Source: Aquilaria yunnanensis (lineage: Eukaryota > Streptophyta > Magnoliopsida > Malvales > Thymelaeaceae). Taken from it: 64,000 nt of DNA. The DNA lies in contig CM077593.1 in the NCBI GenBank assembly GCA_039654915.1, positions 79,402,501-79,466,500 on the forward strand, read 5' to 3'. The notes under the pieces are model-generated. The model saw nothing but the letters and a program-made list of their open reading frames with translations. It did no database searches and was not told the DNA's origin. Positions 33,577 to 46,096 of the stretch are shown in pieces. How positions within the stretch are numbered: position 1 is the first letter of the stretch; the number at the start of each line of letters is the position of its first letter. The position numbers and the translations under genes are program-made.

Positions 33577-34115
33577 TAGAGGTGTAAACGAACAGAACGT
33601 TCGGTGAACCGTTCGGTGAACTGTTCGTGAACGGTTCGACGGGAGTTCGTTTATGTTCATTTATTTAGTTAAACGAACGAATACGAACAGATTTTTATAT
33701 TCGTTTAGTTAAATGAACGAACATGAACAAAGTCCCGTTCGTTCATTTACGTTCGTGAACTGTTCGGTTAATGTTCGGTTAGTGTTCGTTTATGTTCGTT
33801 CATTTACTCGTTCGTTTGTTTGTGTATCTAAGTATTAGTGTCTAGTTATATATTTATTGTTATATATATTTTATATATCATATATTATATATTTATTATA
33901 ACCTATTATTATTTATGTTCACAAACATGTTCGTTCGTTTGTGTTCGTTTATGTTCGTTTGTGTTCGTTTAAGCTTGTATAAACGAACGAACACGAACAA
34001 GGAAAATGTGTTCGTTTATTGTTCATGTTCGTGTTCGTATTCGTATTCGTTAAACATTAAATGAACGAACACGAACAGAGCTTGTTCGTGTTCGTTTGGT
34101 TCGTTTACAGCCCTA
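33577..34115. mobile_element. hAT-type MITE, 539 bp, perfect 8-bp TSD
   Basis: The termini TAGAGGTGTAAACGAAC and, inverted, TAGGGCTGTAAACGAAC form the TIRs. TGGGCATA flanks it at 33,569-33,576 and 34,116-34,123. The subterminal DNA is packed with GTTCG/CGAAC words in both orientations. An 8-bp TSD and TA(G)G-type ends indicate the hAT superfamily; no transposase is encoded. Confidence 0.85.
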
Positions 34116-34890
34116 TGGGCATATGATTCAAGGGTAATGCGGTGTAAGTATAGGCAACTTCAGGGGACTTTGATACTCATTTTAAAATTGGGACTACATC
34201 ATGAGTTAATTGCAATGTAAAAATGCAAAACGAACAGATGTGTACTTTTAATTCTCATTTTATTTTCTTTCTCAACTTGTTTATTAAGTATTTTATTTTC
34301 TTCCTAGATTCTTTCCAATTTTTTCGTATTATTGGCTCCCCAGTGGCGAGCCACCGTTAACACAAAGAGAAGTTATCACATAAGTTAAAAAAAATCATAA
34401 TTCAATTGGTTAATTACAAAATGCTCCTTAGGTTTAGGTAAAATTACACTTTACTTCTCCCATTTCAAAAATAAACACTTTGCCCCTGCGTCTTCAATGA
34501 AGCCTGATAGTAACATCTAAAGATGACAATTGGGTGGATCGGGTCAGGTTTGGATCAGGTCATTCACGTTTAGGTTTAATCAGGTTAGCATGTATTTGGG
34601 TCTAGGTTAGGTTATTTGGGTTCATGTTAATTTCAGGTCGAATAGATTTTGGGTTCGGATTGGGTCAGCCAGGTTTATTTGGGTTTAGATCCTATAAGGT
34701 TGGGTTATCGGGTCTTAGACTAAATTCAACTTGATTGTCTGGTTTACTCGGTTCACTAATGCATAAGCCGAAGTGGCTTAATCGATTCAATTTTTTTGTT
34801 TAATTTTGATTAAAATTTAATTTAACTAGACATTAAAAATAATGTAAAATTTATGAAGATATTTTAATATATAATTTATTTAATAAAATA

Positions 34891-35560
34891 CTCCCTCTGT
34901 GTCAAGTTTTTTACTACCTCCGTCCTAAGTTCTTTGAAACAGTTGACTTTTGGCTCTAGTTTGACTTGAATTTATTTATATTATTGGTTGTTAGCAAAAA
35001 ATTAAAAAAAATATGTTTAGAAACTAGAGGTCTTTATTTATCATTTATATAGAAATTTTTTTTATTTATATACTAAAAATTGAAAATAAAAAATCATAGA
35101 TTAATTGCTAAAAAGTAAGTGTTTCAAAGAATATGGGACAGAGGGAGTATAACATTCACTATTCAATAATTAATCTATGATTTTTTATTTTCAACATTTA
35201 AGTATATAAATGAAAAATGATTATATTAAATAATAAATATAGATCTATAGTTTCTAAATATATACTTTTTAAAATTTTCTTTGCTCCATTTAACTTTTCT
35301 GACTAGTTTGATTTGAATTTATTTATATTATTGCTTATTAGAAAAATTTAAAAAATATATTTAAAATTTATAGGTCTTAATTTATCATTCATGTAAATTT
35401 TTTTTATTTATATATTAAAATGTTGACAATAAAAAATTATAGATTAATTGCTAAAATATTAATGGTGCAAAGAATTTGAGACTGAGGAAGTAATATGAAT
35501 AAATTAAAATCAAATTATTCCAAAAATTCAAATATTTCAAAGAATATGGGATATAAGGAG
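34891..35560. mobile_element. Stowaway-like (mariner) MITE cluster
   Basis: The outer ends CTCCCTCTGTGTC (34,891) and, inverted, CTCCTTATATCCCAT (to 35,560) sit between TA dinucleotides. The interior has inverted and direct copies of the same AT-rich core, so several related copies appear inserted into one another. Confidence 0.55.
34914..35147. mobile_element. Stowaway MITE, 234 bp
   Basis: CTACCTCCGTCCTAAG at the left and, inverted, CTCCCTCTGTCCCATA at the right, flanked by TA on both sides (34,912-34,913 and 35,148-35,149). Classic Stowaway signature. Confidence 0.75.
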
Positions 35561-36239
35561 TATTAATTTCTAAAACCTAATTATTCTTATCTCTCTATCA
35601 CTGTTTTACTAATCGTTTCTTATAACTTTCACTCGTTTGCTCTACAATACAAAACAGATCAACAGAATAGAAGAAACTCATTCAGTTTATTAAATCATAA
35701 TTTTTCTAAAGTCTTTGTCGACTATATATATTTTATGTTGATTTAAGTTAAAATTGGGTCTTGTCGGGTTTAGCCATTGGGTCATTTCGGGTTTGGGTTC
35801 AGGTTCAAGTCGAGTTAGGTATAGTTGGGTTCGGGTCCTAGATTTTTCTGGTCAAATTGGGTCTGGTCGGGTTTGAGTTTGGGTGGATCAGGTCGTCAGG
35901 TCTTCGAGTTGGGTCAAATTTTACCATCCTAGCAACATTTGAAATCTTAACTTAAATATTACGGAAAATATTTTTCGGTAACTTTCAATCTGTATGTTAT
36001 TTTAAATTATTAGTTTTTCTTTCTGTAAATAAAAAATAGTATATTTCAAGTGTCAATTACCTATAAAAAAAGTATCATACATATTAAAATTATTTGAAGA
36101 TATGTACCATTCAGTCTTAATTAAGATTTCAGAAGTTATTGTCGGATAGTATTAAAAAGGTAAGGACAAAGTGCATATTTATGACACAGAAGAAGCAGAA
36201 TGTAATTTCACCTAAACCTGAGAGAAAAAGCTGTAATTA

Positions 36240-37014
36240 TCTCTAATTGTTTGGAACGTACGTTCACGTACAAAATGTTATTCAAAAGGGCGACGGCCAT
36301 GCCTTTTTCTTTGGTACACGACGGCAGTGCCTGTTGCCATCAATGAATTTGGTGGAGAAAGTTGACAAAAAAACCCCAAAGACCAAAGTTTGAAAAGGAG
36401 CACAATTATACGAATTAAGAGTTAGGAGTATCTTGAACCCTAATCACGGGTGTGGCAGGTTAAATCCCATGCCATTCAACAACCCCAGCATTGGTCTAGT
36501 GGCAGATATTTCATAAAATTTACAAAAGGATTTAGGTGTTGCCCTGGATATTTTAAAAAATTTTAGGTTTGATATTAAGATTAAGAAAAAAAAAATTTAT
36601 GTGTTGTATCCATATTTACCCTTTACTTTTTGTATGTAAATAAAAAAAGATTAAAAAAGTAAATATTAAAATAATAGTTTAAAAAATACAACAGTAAACT
36701 AATTTACTATTTATGAAATATTAAAAAGATTTGAAACAACTCAAAATAATTATTATTGCAAATAATGTGAGTCCGAGTGAGCATATGATTACGAGCAAAA
36801 ATGATACCCCACGCGTTCCATAAGTATTAACACATTTTCAATTTTGTTTGGCGTGCGATTGATTTTGTTAATTCATAGGCAAATTGTTTTAAATACATCA
36901 TCAGTAAAATTCAAGTTAAAAAAGCAGAAAAAAGTGTCAGGGTCAATTCACTTTTAAATTAATCTATTAGTGTACATTTTTCTTATATATAGTTATTACT
37001 TGCAAAAATAAATA
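36240..37014. other. AT-rich DNA, no gene seen
   Basis: No coding motif or repeat boundary that I can support. Confidence 0.5.
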
Positions 37015-37255
37015 CTCCATCTGTTTAACATTAGTTGATCCTTTTACCTTTTTAACTAAAGTTAGACTTAAATATATTCATATTAATATATATTGAATTT
37101 TTTTTTTAAAAAATGGTGTTTAGAAACTGCAATTTTTAAATTTTTATTTTCATATAAAAAAGTTCATATTTTTATTATAAATTTTTTAAAAAATAAAATT
37201 ATAAATTAATTACTATGAATAGTAAAAGTGTAAGCTTTTGTGAAACAAAGAGAAT
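37015..37255. mobile_element. Degenerate Stowaway-like MITE
   Basis: It starts after TA with CTCCATCTGTTTAAC and has the same AT-rich core (GTTTAGAAACT, ATTACTATGAATAG) as 34,914-35,147. The right end is degraded. Confidence 0.4.
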
Positions 37256-37499
37256 CAACTTATTGAAATCTTATACCAAAAATAAATTTTAACATATTTT
37301 TTAATAAAAATTAAATATTTTTATTTTTATTAATTCTTAATTGATTAGGTTGGATAAGTTAAAAATTAATCAAAATACTTAATTTTTACAAAACAGTTTT
37401 AAAATTACCTTTTGAACTTCTTGAAGTGCAATAATTTTTTTTAGGTAAAACTAGTAATTCATTGAAAGGATCTCAAAGCATCAGACAACCAGTTCAAAA

Positions 37500-37971
37500 A
37501 AGGTAGGTTCTACACTACCCTACCTAGAAAGCGGAGGCCCCTTCTTGCTAAAGCATAGGCAACTCCGTTCAAGGAATGCCTAAAAGAGTCTCCTAAAACT
37601 TTTGTCTCATCTAACAAGACACCAAAATGAAATAAAGCAGGTGATGACCCTTTTTCGAGTTATTTATTAAATCCAAAGAATCCGACTCCATAAACAAACG
37701 ACTTCAAGCTAGCCCTCTATACCTTCTTCACGCCCCACAAAATAGCCATAGCATCAAGAAATAGAGCACCACTTCCTTCATAATGGAACCCATAAGCCAT
37801 AGCGAAGCACGCCAAATGTACCGATTGACGGCATATGAGATCCACACTCTTTTGTTTGTCCGACTTGGACGATGCCTCATCAACATTGACCATGAACAAA
37901 CCAAGAACATATGGGCACAATCCTATGATCAATTGAGCCAGAAGAGGCTTAGTTGGCATGGGTTTGTTCAT
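37500..37971 (-). pseudogene. LINE 1 RNase H domain
   Basis: GLFMVNVDEASS (usual KVNVDGA, first catalytic D kept, G lost), then LFLDAMAILWGVKK (the usual E is D), and at the end NGVAYALARRGLRFLG. This is the C-terminal RNase H of plant L1-type ORF2. Broken by stops. Confidence 0.75.
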
Positions 37972-38194
37972 CTGTGTCCAATTCTCTACCTATGTTTTGA
38001 TGGCCATGGCCAACCCTGCCAATGTCATGCTGACCACTTCATGGACTACCTGTTTCTATTATTCTAGATGAATTAAGAGGAGACCAGGACAAATAGCAAT
38101 CTTATTTTACTCTTTTCCATGAAAACTTTCAGCTCTTCTGTCCAACTGCTTTCCACGAAGGGAAGGTCTAGTTCTAGCAATCGCTAGGTTTTGA

Positions 38195-38380
38195 TCAAAA
38201 GAGGGCACCTGAAGAGTTAATGAGTTGGGGTATCTTGTGACTGCTCACATATTGAACATTTTGGACTAATATCAAGCCCATGCTGAAGAAGATTTTCACG
38301 GTGGGTTCAATATCAAGACATATCCTCAAGAAAAATAGTTTGACTCGAGGTGGAAAAGACAAACACCGAAGCCATAACAA
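38195..38380 (-). pseudogene. LINE 1 zf-RVT region
   Basis: LSFPPRVKLFFLRICLDI and KIFFSMGL fit the 'LP-K-FLWR-C...LPT...L' zinc-binding region downstream of plant LINE RTs; the cysteines are mostly lost. Confidence 0.65.
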
Positions 38381-39363
38381 AAAGTCAGACCGAATTAGTG
38401 GATCTTGGCTGAAGGAGACTGCATTAGCTACGTAGTATGTTGTTCTAACAGTGAACTAGCCATTGTCCGTCATTCCCCAAGTTAGAATATCATCTGTGAA
38501 TCTATGTGAGAAGGGAATGTTTTTTACCACTTCAGCACTGGTAGGGTGCAGCAGTGCCTCCACAAATGATTTATTCCATTGGAAGCTCAAATGGTTGATA
38601 AGGTGTCCAACTCGCCAATTCTCGATATCTGGAACTAGGCTGGTAATCGGTTTAGGTGAAGCTCCAATGAGCCATTTGTCAAACCACAGCTAGATATGCA
38701 CCCCATTCTTAACCTACCAAACAGAACTAGCTTTGTGAATTTCTTTTCCTACTAACAAGCCTTTATAGAACACCGAAAAGGATCCTAGCCTTGGAGCTCG
38801 AATAAAATCTAAAAACTAATAGTATCACCCTTCAAAGACCTTAGTGTCAAAAGATGTAGGATTGCTGACTAGATGCCATGCTTGTTTGGCATGGAGAGTA
38901 AGATTAAAAGCCGGGATATCTCTAAAACCAATCCCCTTGCTTGCTTCGCCGTGCATAAGCTATCCCATCCGCACCATACAATCCTCTTCTCTTCAATATA
39001 AGATGATCAAAGAAACATGAACAAAATGCTTAGAGTTTGCTGCATACCTTTATGGGAATTAATATACAACTCATAAGGTGTGTAGGCATGGCTTGAACAA
39101 CTGACTTAATTAAAACACACTGACCTACCTATGAAAGCAACGAGGCTTTCCACCAAGCTAACTTCTTCTTTACCTACTCAATAGGATATCAAAGTGAGTT
39201 GTTTTGTTTTACCCAATACCCATAGGAAACCAAGGTATTTATTAGCTTTTATGTTCGATTTAATCCCTAGCATGTCCATTAGTCTCTTGTGCAGATTATG
39301 TTGACAATTGGGGCTGAAAATGATATGAAATTTCCTCATATTAACTATTTGCCCAAAGGCACA

Positions 39364-39648
39364 TTATAGCTTTAAAATAGCCAATAATTTTCCCTTTCTA
39401 GCTTTCATCAAAATGATCCTATCATCAACAAATAAAAGGTGTGAGACTAGTAAACTAAATCTACTTATAAAAGCTTTTTGAATTTGATTACTCAATTTAG
39501 CCTTATGAAGTAATGTAGATAACCCTTCGGCAAGAATAGAAAAAGGAAAGGGGATAATGGGTCCCCTTGGCACAGGCCTCACTAAGGGTAAAAAGTCCTG
39601 GATGGCTTCCCATTTACCAACATTGAAAAAGAAGCAAATTCGATGCAA
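39364..39648 (-). pseudogene. LINE 1 reverse transcriptase fragment
   Basis: It shows PRGPIIPFPFSILAEGLSTL (normally GDPLSPFLF), then SHLLFVDDRIILMKA, where FVDD replaces the usual FADD catalytic box. Confidence 0.82.
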
Positions 39649-39894
39649 CTATATTTTAAGAAATTAATAACTTAGAGAGATAATGATTATATATGAGAAT
39701 AATGCATTAAATTTGATCTAAAATAAATTAGGTCTTAATTTTTATGAGATGAAGGAAGTATATGTTATTTATTCAATTGTCATTATGCATAAATATAATG
39801 TGAAGATATATATATATATATTTTTTGGAAATAAAGAAACAAGTTTTTAAAAATTTTTTGGTACTAGAAAATAAGATAAAAGAAGTATGTAATA

Positions 39895-41122
39895 TGATCC
39901 TAGGAAGCACCAATACACAGTTTGGAGGATTTTAATGTGCTCAATTCAAGAAGGCTCAAATTGACCAAGTCAAGCTCTATAGAGGCAATTTGGAGTTCAA
40001 CACTTATGGCCATGGAAATCAATCAGCCTAAGGATAAAACATGTGAAATCCTACAAGTTGAAGGACAAGTTTCTAGAAGCACCTTGTAAGAACCTCAGGA
40101 GTACACCCTATGAACCCTTATAGTGTGTACCTTTCCTGTCAGTCCCCATGGCTGAACCAAAGATGGTTTTTAGAGAAAACATGTATATTTCCAACCAAAG
40201 ATGCAACAATTAGGATATTTTGGGCTGTCCATATGTTCAAAAATCCTTAATGGCTAAGCATTTATTCCACCATGCACAAACAATGCTCGAGGGAGCCAAA
40301 AAAGTTCAAAGTATCTTCTTGTGCAACATGGAGCTTCCAAGAAAGTGTTTGAAGTTACCTAAATCTATTGTTACATGGTTCAAATGTGAGAAGACAGCTA
40401 GCATGTCAAAACATGCCTAACCTCACATGTGAGATGCAAATGTACAATAACATGTCCATGGAGCTTGAAGACGTCTTTCATGGCTCATTCAAGTCTCTTG
40501 GGACAAAAATATCATGCAAAGATGACAAAGGATGCAGAGAAGCCAATCTACCATGCAATACACATTTTGGACACTTTTTGGGCAATAAAACATGTAAGGA
40601 AGTCAACCTAGCAACTAGAAACACATTTTGTGTGTGTGTTTTGGGATTATTTTTGCATATTTTAGTTTAGTCGACATTTAATTTGGTTAGGAGACTTGTT
40701 TATTTCTTAAAAACAACAAGTTTTCTAGTTTTTGTGGCTTTTCTAGTTATTTTAGGAATACCTAAGTATTTAGCATTAGAATTCCTAGATATTCTTTAAG
40801 GATTTTATATATAGGACTCCTAATTAGTTTAGAGTTAGTGTTTTAGTTGATCTTGTGCTTATCCTTCCAGCCCATATAAGGGACGCACCTTATTCCATTG
40901 TAGGTAGACTAGATTATTCATTAATATGATTTTTTAGGAACTTAATTATCTGAGCAGGATTAAGGTGGACTCCTTGAAATTATTCAAAATCCATGTATAT
41001 CTTCCATTTAAAGCCACAATTGACTTTGGGTAGAGAATTTTTTTTATCCTAAATAGTGTTTTTGGGGCGATGAAACTTTGTTCATGAGTTTCTTAGCTTT
41101 TATACAAACGGGGTTCACATCA
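39895..41122 (+). repeat. Solo LTR of the F family (1.2 kb)
   Basis: It starts TGATCCTAGGAAGCACC and ends GGGGTTCACATCA, parallel to the F LTR ends. Internal blocks such as ATGGCTAAGCATTTATTCCA match the F LTRs in the same order, and CATATAAGGG near 40,875 is at the TATA position. No PBS or coding follows. No clean TSD. Confidence 0.65.
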
Positions 41123-41639
41123 ATAAGGAACAAGTGAGAAGGTAGTTAAAAAGGCTACATGCAATTATCCTTATTGGTGCATTTGAGCCTAGAATCCTCT
41201 AAAATCAATAACACTTATACATGCACTGGACCTATATACAAACCCACATCACATAATGATTATAATATAAGAGCTTTCAATTAGAATTTAAAGATCTAAT
41301 AAAGTGCATAATTTTTTAATAGTGATAGCAAAAGTTATATATACTAATAAAGATCATTACAAGATACAAAGTCTAGTCAGAGGTTAGATGGGCAGTCCCT
41401 AATTAACTACCCTTCAAAGCGAAGACAATGACCCTTAAATACAATTCATGAAGCTTACACCCAGTTTTGAACAGCACATTTTAGGTTGAACACACACTTA
41501 ATCCAACTATAGTGAAACTTTCTACATTTGTTCACAATTCAAAAAAAGGATAACACTTGTACCTTATCTACAAATTTCAAATTGAAAACTGTAAATTTTC
41601 AAAATCTCTTAATTTTTAGGTTCCAAATTTACCACAACA
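41123..41639. other. AT-rich DNA, probably LINE 2 3' end
   Basis: No clear motif. It could include the 3' untranslated part of LINE 2; the end could not be set. Confidence 0.35.
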
Positions 41640-42139
41640 TGATATAACAGACCGCCCCCAAACCTTTATTTGCTTTCTATTTGCAAGAACCATGAAGTAC
41701 CACTAAGAATCCTTGTTACACATTGACCTACCATTGTATGAAATTGCCACCAACTAAACACTTTATCATATACTCATGATAAGATACTGCAATTGACCAA
41801 AATTTGATCTGTTGACTCTTCTACATTTTCACAAAGAGGACACATGATACTGCTAACACTTTGAATTCCTTTCCTCACCATGTTTTGCCTTGTTGAAAGT
41901 ATCCTTTGACTTGTTTTTCATATGCAGATATTAACCTTTTTAGGTATCCATGAATTCTATCTCAAAGACAGACCATCAACAGCCAGCTGTAGCATTAGCT
42001 CATCTATTGCCTTAGCTAGTTTTTTGCCGGACAAATCCCATCTGGAATGCAAGTGCACCATCACTTGTCTTGTAAACCTATAGAAATTGAAACTTCATTT
42101 AAACAATGCATTAGTTCTTGAAATTCTACATATTCCCTT
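41640..42139 (-). pseudogene. LINE 2 zf-RVT region
   Basis: It reads EFQELMHCLNEVSISIGLQDK, then RQNMVRKGIQSV and IMCPLCENVEESTDQILVNC, the CPLC zinc-binding motif with its partner cysteine. Intact over this short piece, broken elsewhere. Confidence 0.82.
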
Positions 42140-44925
42140 TGTCGTGCCCTAAACTGCCCCTAGCCCATTTGGGCCTGATTACTTAAAACATGCAGCGGAA
42201 GTTTTCATTACACAGAAGGGGCTTTTAAAACTCACTAAGACTTATGGGCACGAACCCCAGGATACTTATCGGTACTAGCTCGTTAAGTTCTTTAATTAAG
42301 GTTAAGTTGAAGTGCTCTCAGAAACAAGCTAGCACCTATGTGGATTTCATGTGTTCATTTTCATAGTCTTTACCAAGCTTAGCCAAGAATATGCATGGCA
42401 ACCAAAACACCAACTTAAGTTTAAAAACTTATTTTCATGCATATGCTTTGCATGCTTATGTGTTTTGGTGTTCACTAGTGCACATAATCACTTAATGCCT
42501 TTAGATGCAACTAATGCTTAGGCATGTATTAATTCACATACGTGCACTTAAATTTCTTATTAGCCAAACTTTACACAAGCATCCAATTTCATGCTTTTTC
42601 TAAGTTTACTTGCATGTTCTTTACTAAGTGAGCATACATAGCCAAACATTGCATGCTTTCAACATAGACATGGGCTTATGGGCCTTTTAGTACTTAACAT
42701 GCATATGGCCCAACATTAACCAAGAATAAAATCAAATTTTTCGAGTTCTTATTTAAGCCCAAAACGTACATTTAAGCCCAATTTCAACATGCTTCAAGTT
42801 TCATGAAAACATAACCCATAAATTCATGCATGGGCCTTGGTAAGTCCACCAAGCAATAAAAATACCCAAAAATGTCCAAGTCCATAATACAAGCCCAAAG
42901 CCAAGTTTGGCCAAATTTTAGCTAAGTCCATAATTTGGTCACTAAAGTTAGACCAACAAAAACATGCTTAAAAGCAAGCCATAAATCCACAAAGCCATGG
43001 AACACAAATTCCCACCTTAATAGACCTTGTTCCCACAATTCTAAAACTTCAAGTCCTGCACAGAAAGTCCACATTTTTTTTTAGCTTGTTTACAAGCAAC
43101 TTATATACTTAGAATACTTAGAATATTTTGAGCAATACCATACACAAATCCAACCTTAGAATACAGAAAGAGTACTCAAGACTCTTAGCTTGATCTTTCA
43201 AGCAAACCTTTACCTAAAAAAGTAGAGTAGGGCGGGTGAGTTATAAAACTCAATAAGGATTCCGTGGCATCCAATGCCTAACTTATGGCCTCCAAGGCCT
43301 AACATATGCCAAGAATGTAATGGCAAAATAATCCTTATTCCTGCAAAGGAAACATAAAGACAAAGAAAACAAAAAGATACATGCATATAGCAATAATATC
43401 ATAATCGGGGGTTAGCATGCACCACAAATCAAAGAAGCACACAAACACACGCCACTTAACACTTTGTTCACAGAAGAGCAGCAAGCATCCCTCAAGTTTT
43501 AGTTCATTAATTTCATATACTTAATGTTTTCGGAGAGCTCACTTAGCATAGGAATTAAGGTGGCCGCCTTAACTCCTAGCCCATAATGCTTGCTTACTTA
43601 ACTTAGCTCATGAGCAAAACAGAATTGCCGAAGCAATAACATAACTTAAGCCCTCTTAGCACTCCTAGGATCACATGGTTCTTTGACCATCACCTAGGGG
43701 CCCGAATACTCACATAAAAAGGCCATGGAACTAGGCCATGCAATAAAGTGAGTATAGGAATCCTTACCCACAACACCGAAAGCTTTAGAAGCTTATTTTC
43801 CTTCGTTTTCCTTGCTTGTTGACTCTAGAAATTGTTTTCTAGCATAAGAACCAAGATGGGCCGAATTTTATTAGTAACCATAAGATACCAAGAACACTTG
43901 GTGATTAACTCAAATAACACAAAATACCAAGAACACTTGGTGTACACTTACAGAACCTCACAGAAGAGGTAAGGCCAATTTCTTGTGCTTGATGTTCTTC
44001 AAGCTTCTTCTTGATTTTTTTGCTTCTAATGAACTTAGGAACTCAATCACACAAAGAGCTCATTGAGTAGAGTTTAAAACCTCCAAGAAATGAAAATGGC
44101 CGAATTTTCCTCCTTGGTTTTCTTTGAATTCTTCACCTGATTCTTGCTCTTTATGGTCCTAGAGCTTGAATTCAACCAAGAATACTTGGTTTTAATTTGA
44201 GAAATTATTATTTCTAGCTATGGACGAATATTTAGATGAGGAAAAGAGTTGGAAATGTGTTTGGAATGGTGAGACTTGGTATGGAAGAAAATGGAGAGAG
44301 AAGGAGAGAGTTTGAGAGCAAATGGCTTTGAATGAGTGAATTGATTATGTTTTAATGTGTGGGAAGGTGATGGCCAGCCATATGGGAAGGAAAATGAGTG
44401 TATAATGTGCTTGGAAGAGTGGGAGACAAGATTTAATGGATGGAATACTAATTGGAAGACTTTTGTGTAAGTTGGTAGAAAAAGTCAAAAGTAGGAGACA
44501 TGTAAGTGAAAAAAGAATCCAAAGTCTTGACTAAGGATGGGAGGTGGATTAAAATAATAGGATTTGGAGGAAGGTGACATAAAATATTGGGAATTGGAGG
44601 GGCATGGCTGGCTAAGGCATCCAAGGCCATTAAAATGGCATAATTCCCCCTTTAGTCCTCCAACTTTCTAAATTTGGGCAATTGAGCCCAACTACTAAAA
44701 ATCCCTTTGTTCAATTTAGTCCCTCATTTTTAAAAACCACCATTTTCATTACTATTTCTCTTGGCCTAAGCCAAGCTTATTTTTAAGATGTTCAACACTC
44801 AATTATGCACATGCCATATTGTCTTCTCAATTTAATTGAGCTAAATTCCCGATTAAGGAAAAATTCTTATGCTCAAAATCCATTTAACCCGGGACCTAAT
44901 CACTTTGGATTGTCCGGGCATTACA
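42140..44925. repeat. Solo LTR G (2,786 bp), TSD CCCTT
   Basis: The ends TGTCGTGCCC and GGGCATTACA have TG...CA termini and are partly inverted copies. CCCTT is at 42,135-42,139 and 44,926-44,930. It has no coding. It inserted into LINE 2. Orientation is not certain; if read on the minus strand it begins TGTAATGCCCGG. A full element was probably lost by recombination between its two LTRs. Confidence 0.85.
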
Positions 44926-45224
44926 CCCTTCCCATTGCTTTACACCTCCATTCTCATCTTTATCCCTATCTTCATCTCCATCTCCATACTCCTTCTCAAG
45001 CACTTAACTATGTAGTTTTTATCTTCTCTAAATTAAAAAAGTATTACAAATACCACTTTTAAACACAATTCCCCTATCAAAGAATTTTCCCAAAATTTAA
45101 TCTTTTAACCATCCCCTAGCTTCCATCTAAAAAAGTTTATAAAATTAACCCCCTCTTTTCTATTTCAAAAGTTGCTTTTATAATACCCTTACACCCCTTT
45201 GCCAAAACTACTTTCCATGCTTCT
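44926..45224 (-). pseudogene. LINE 2 middle part between two insertions
   Basis: Joined to 48,862 onward it reads WRESWLCRSMESSFGKG and then FRWKLGDGKRLNFGKILW, the 'LRW-VGDG--I-FW-D-W' motif of plant LINEs. This proves that E inserted into the LINE. Confidence 0.75.
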
Positions 45225-46083
45225 TGATGCCCAGTAGCATCTTCGTCGGGTGACATTATGACTTCGGGAGGGACTTCCTGTGAGGGAGGACGTCTGGAGC
45301 AAAGGTTCCCCAGAGGAATATGCCTGTAATGCTCATAAGAAAAGAGGTCAGGAGGTCCCCGGAGTGTTTTTCCGGGGATGAGCCTCCAACGCCCAAGTCA
45401 GTGTTCTGAGAGGAGATAAAGGAAGAGCACTAAAAGGCTAGGTGGTCTTGCCTGTTAGTGTTTTCTCAGGGAGATGGGTCGAATCCTTTGCCAGGGCTTG
45501 TTTCCTGGTATTTATAGTGGTGCCTAGCCCGTTCAGATCATGACACGTGTTCGGTCAGATGCGATTTGTACTTCCGGGCGTAAGGGACAGGTAGCCGTTT
45601 GTAGGCTCCTCGGGTCAGGACCGAGACAGGTCATGACAAGAGTTGGACGGCATTGGCGCGTCAGACCGCTCCTCAAGGCGGCGTGTAGCGCATGTGGGCG
45701 ACATGTCAGAGGCTCCTTAAATGCCCATGCCATACTCCCGAGGTTATCCGGCGAGGTCGTCTTTCAGTACGGATGCCCTTCTTCGGGAATTATGCCTGTA
45801 GTTCGGGGAGTTCCCTGGTTCGGGGGTTTCACCTTCGCGGAGATTCTCTCCTGCTTGAAATAGCTGGCTCTTCATCTCCGAAGGCAATCCGTTTGGTCTC
45901 CCGAGGGAGCCGGTGGCATCCTTGAAATTCCTGACGTTCTAGCCGAAGTCTCGAGTTCGGGGTATTTTAACCTCGCTTCTTCCGAGGTCCGCGATATCGC
46001 CTCTTTCGGGTAACGCCAGTTTTCCTGACCATACTATTGGCAGGATGTATGTACTGAGAGAGGCGATAGCCCTTCGGCTATCA
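45225..46083 (-). repeat. 3' LTR of E (859 bp)
   Basis: TGATGCCC...GGCTATCA on the plus strand. It contains the TATA box (minus strand TATAAATACC, about 45,510-45,520), the U5 stem-loop (45,356-45,378) and the tip hairpin (46,065-46,082). Confidence 0.92.
46065..46082 (-). other. LTR tip hairpin in E
   Basis: GATAGCC-CTTC-GGCTATC, perfect 7-bp stem directly at the LTR end. Confidence 0.6.
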
Positions 46084-46096
46084 CATGCCCCCTTTT
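46084..46096 (-). other. Polypurine tract of E
   Basis: The minus strand reads AAAAGGGGGCATG directly before the LTR start TGATAGCC. Confidence 0.75.

Larger units (their letters stand above)
34518..35931. mobile_element. hAT-like non-autonomous element, 1,414 bp
   Basis: The inverted ends TAAAGATGACAATT / TAGGATGGTAAAATT are followed by GGGTC/GGGTTCGG-rich subterminal DNA on both sides. The flanks GTAACATC (34,510-34,517) and GCAACATT (35,932-35,939) agree at 6 of 8 bases. Nested in the long-TIR element and itself host to Stowaway copies. Confidence 0.68.
34411..36239. mobile_element. Long terminal inverted repeat element (Mutator-like), host of a hAT-like element
   Basis: The ends TAATTACA...GGTTTAGGT-AAATTACA..CACTTTG-CC are inverted copies of each other over about 75 bp (34,411-34,486 and 36,165-36,239). 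Long TIRs without coding capacity suggest a Mutator-like MITE. No convincing 9-bp TSD was found. Without the nested 1.4-kb element it is about 0.4 kb. Confidence 0.6.
37434..39660 (-). mobile_element. L1-type LINE fragment 1 (3' part)
   Basis: On the minus strand it runs RT, zinc-binding and RNase H regions and ends with ACTAGTTTTACCT and an A8 tail (T-run 37,434-37,441). It is 5' truncated at about 39,660, as usual for LINE insertions. All frames are broken. Confidence 0.82.

Noticed and set aside
36440..36520. tRNA-like boxes (GGTTAAATCCC and TGGTCTAGTGG)
   Set aside because: The boxes are in the wrong order for a polymerase III promoter on one strand, and no tRNA fold can be drawn.
42140..44925. 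CRISPR-like or satellite structure in the repetitive-looking CATGC-rich segment
   Set aside because: No regular spacing; the TG...CA ends and the TSD show it is a solo LTR.
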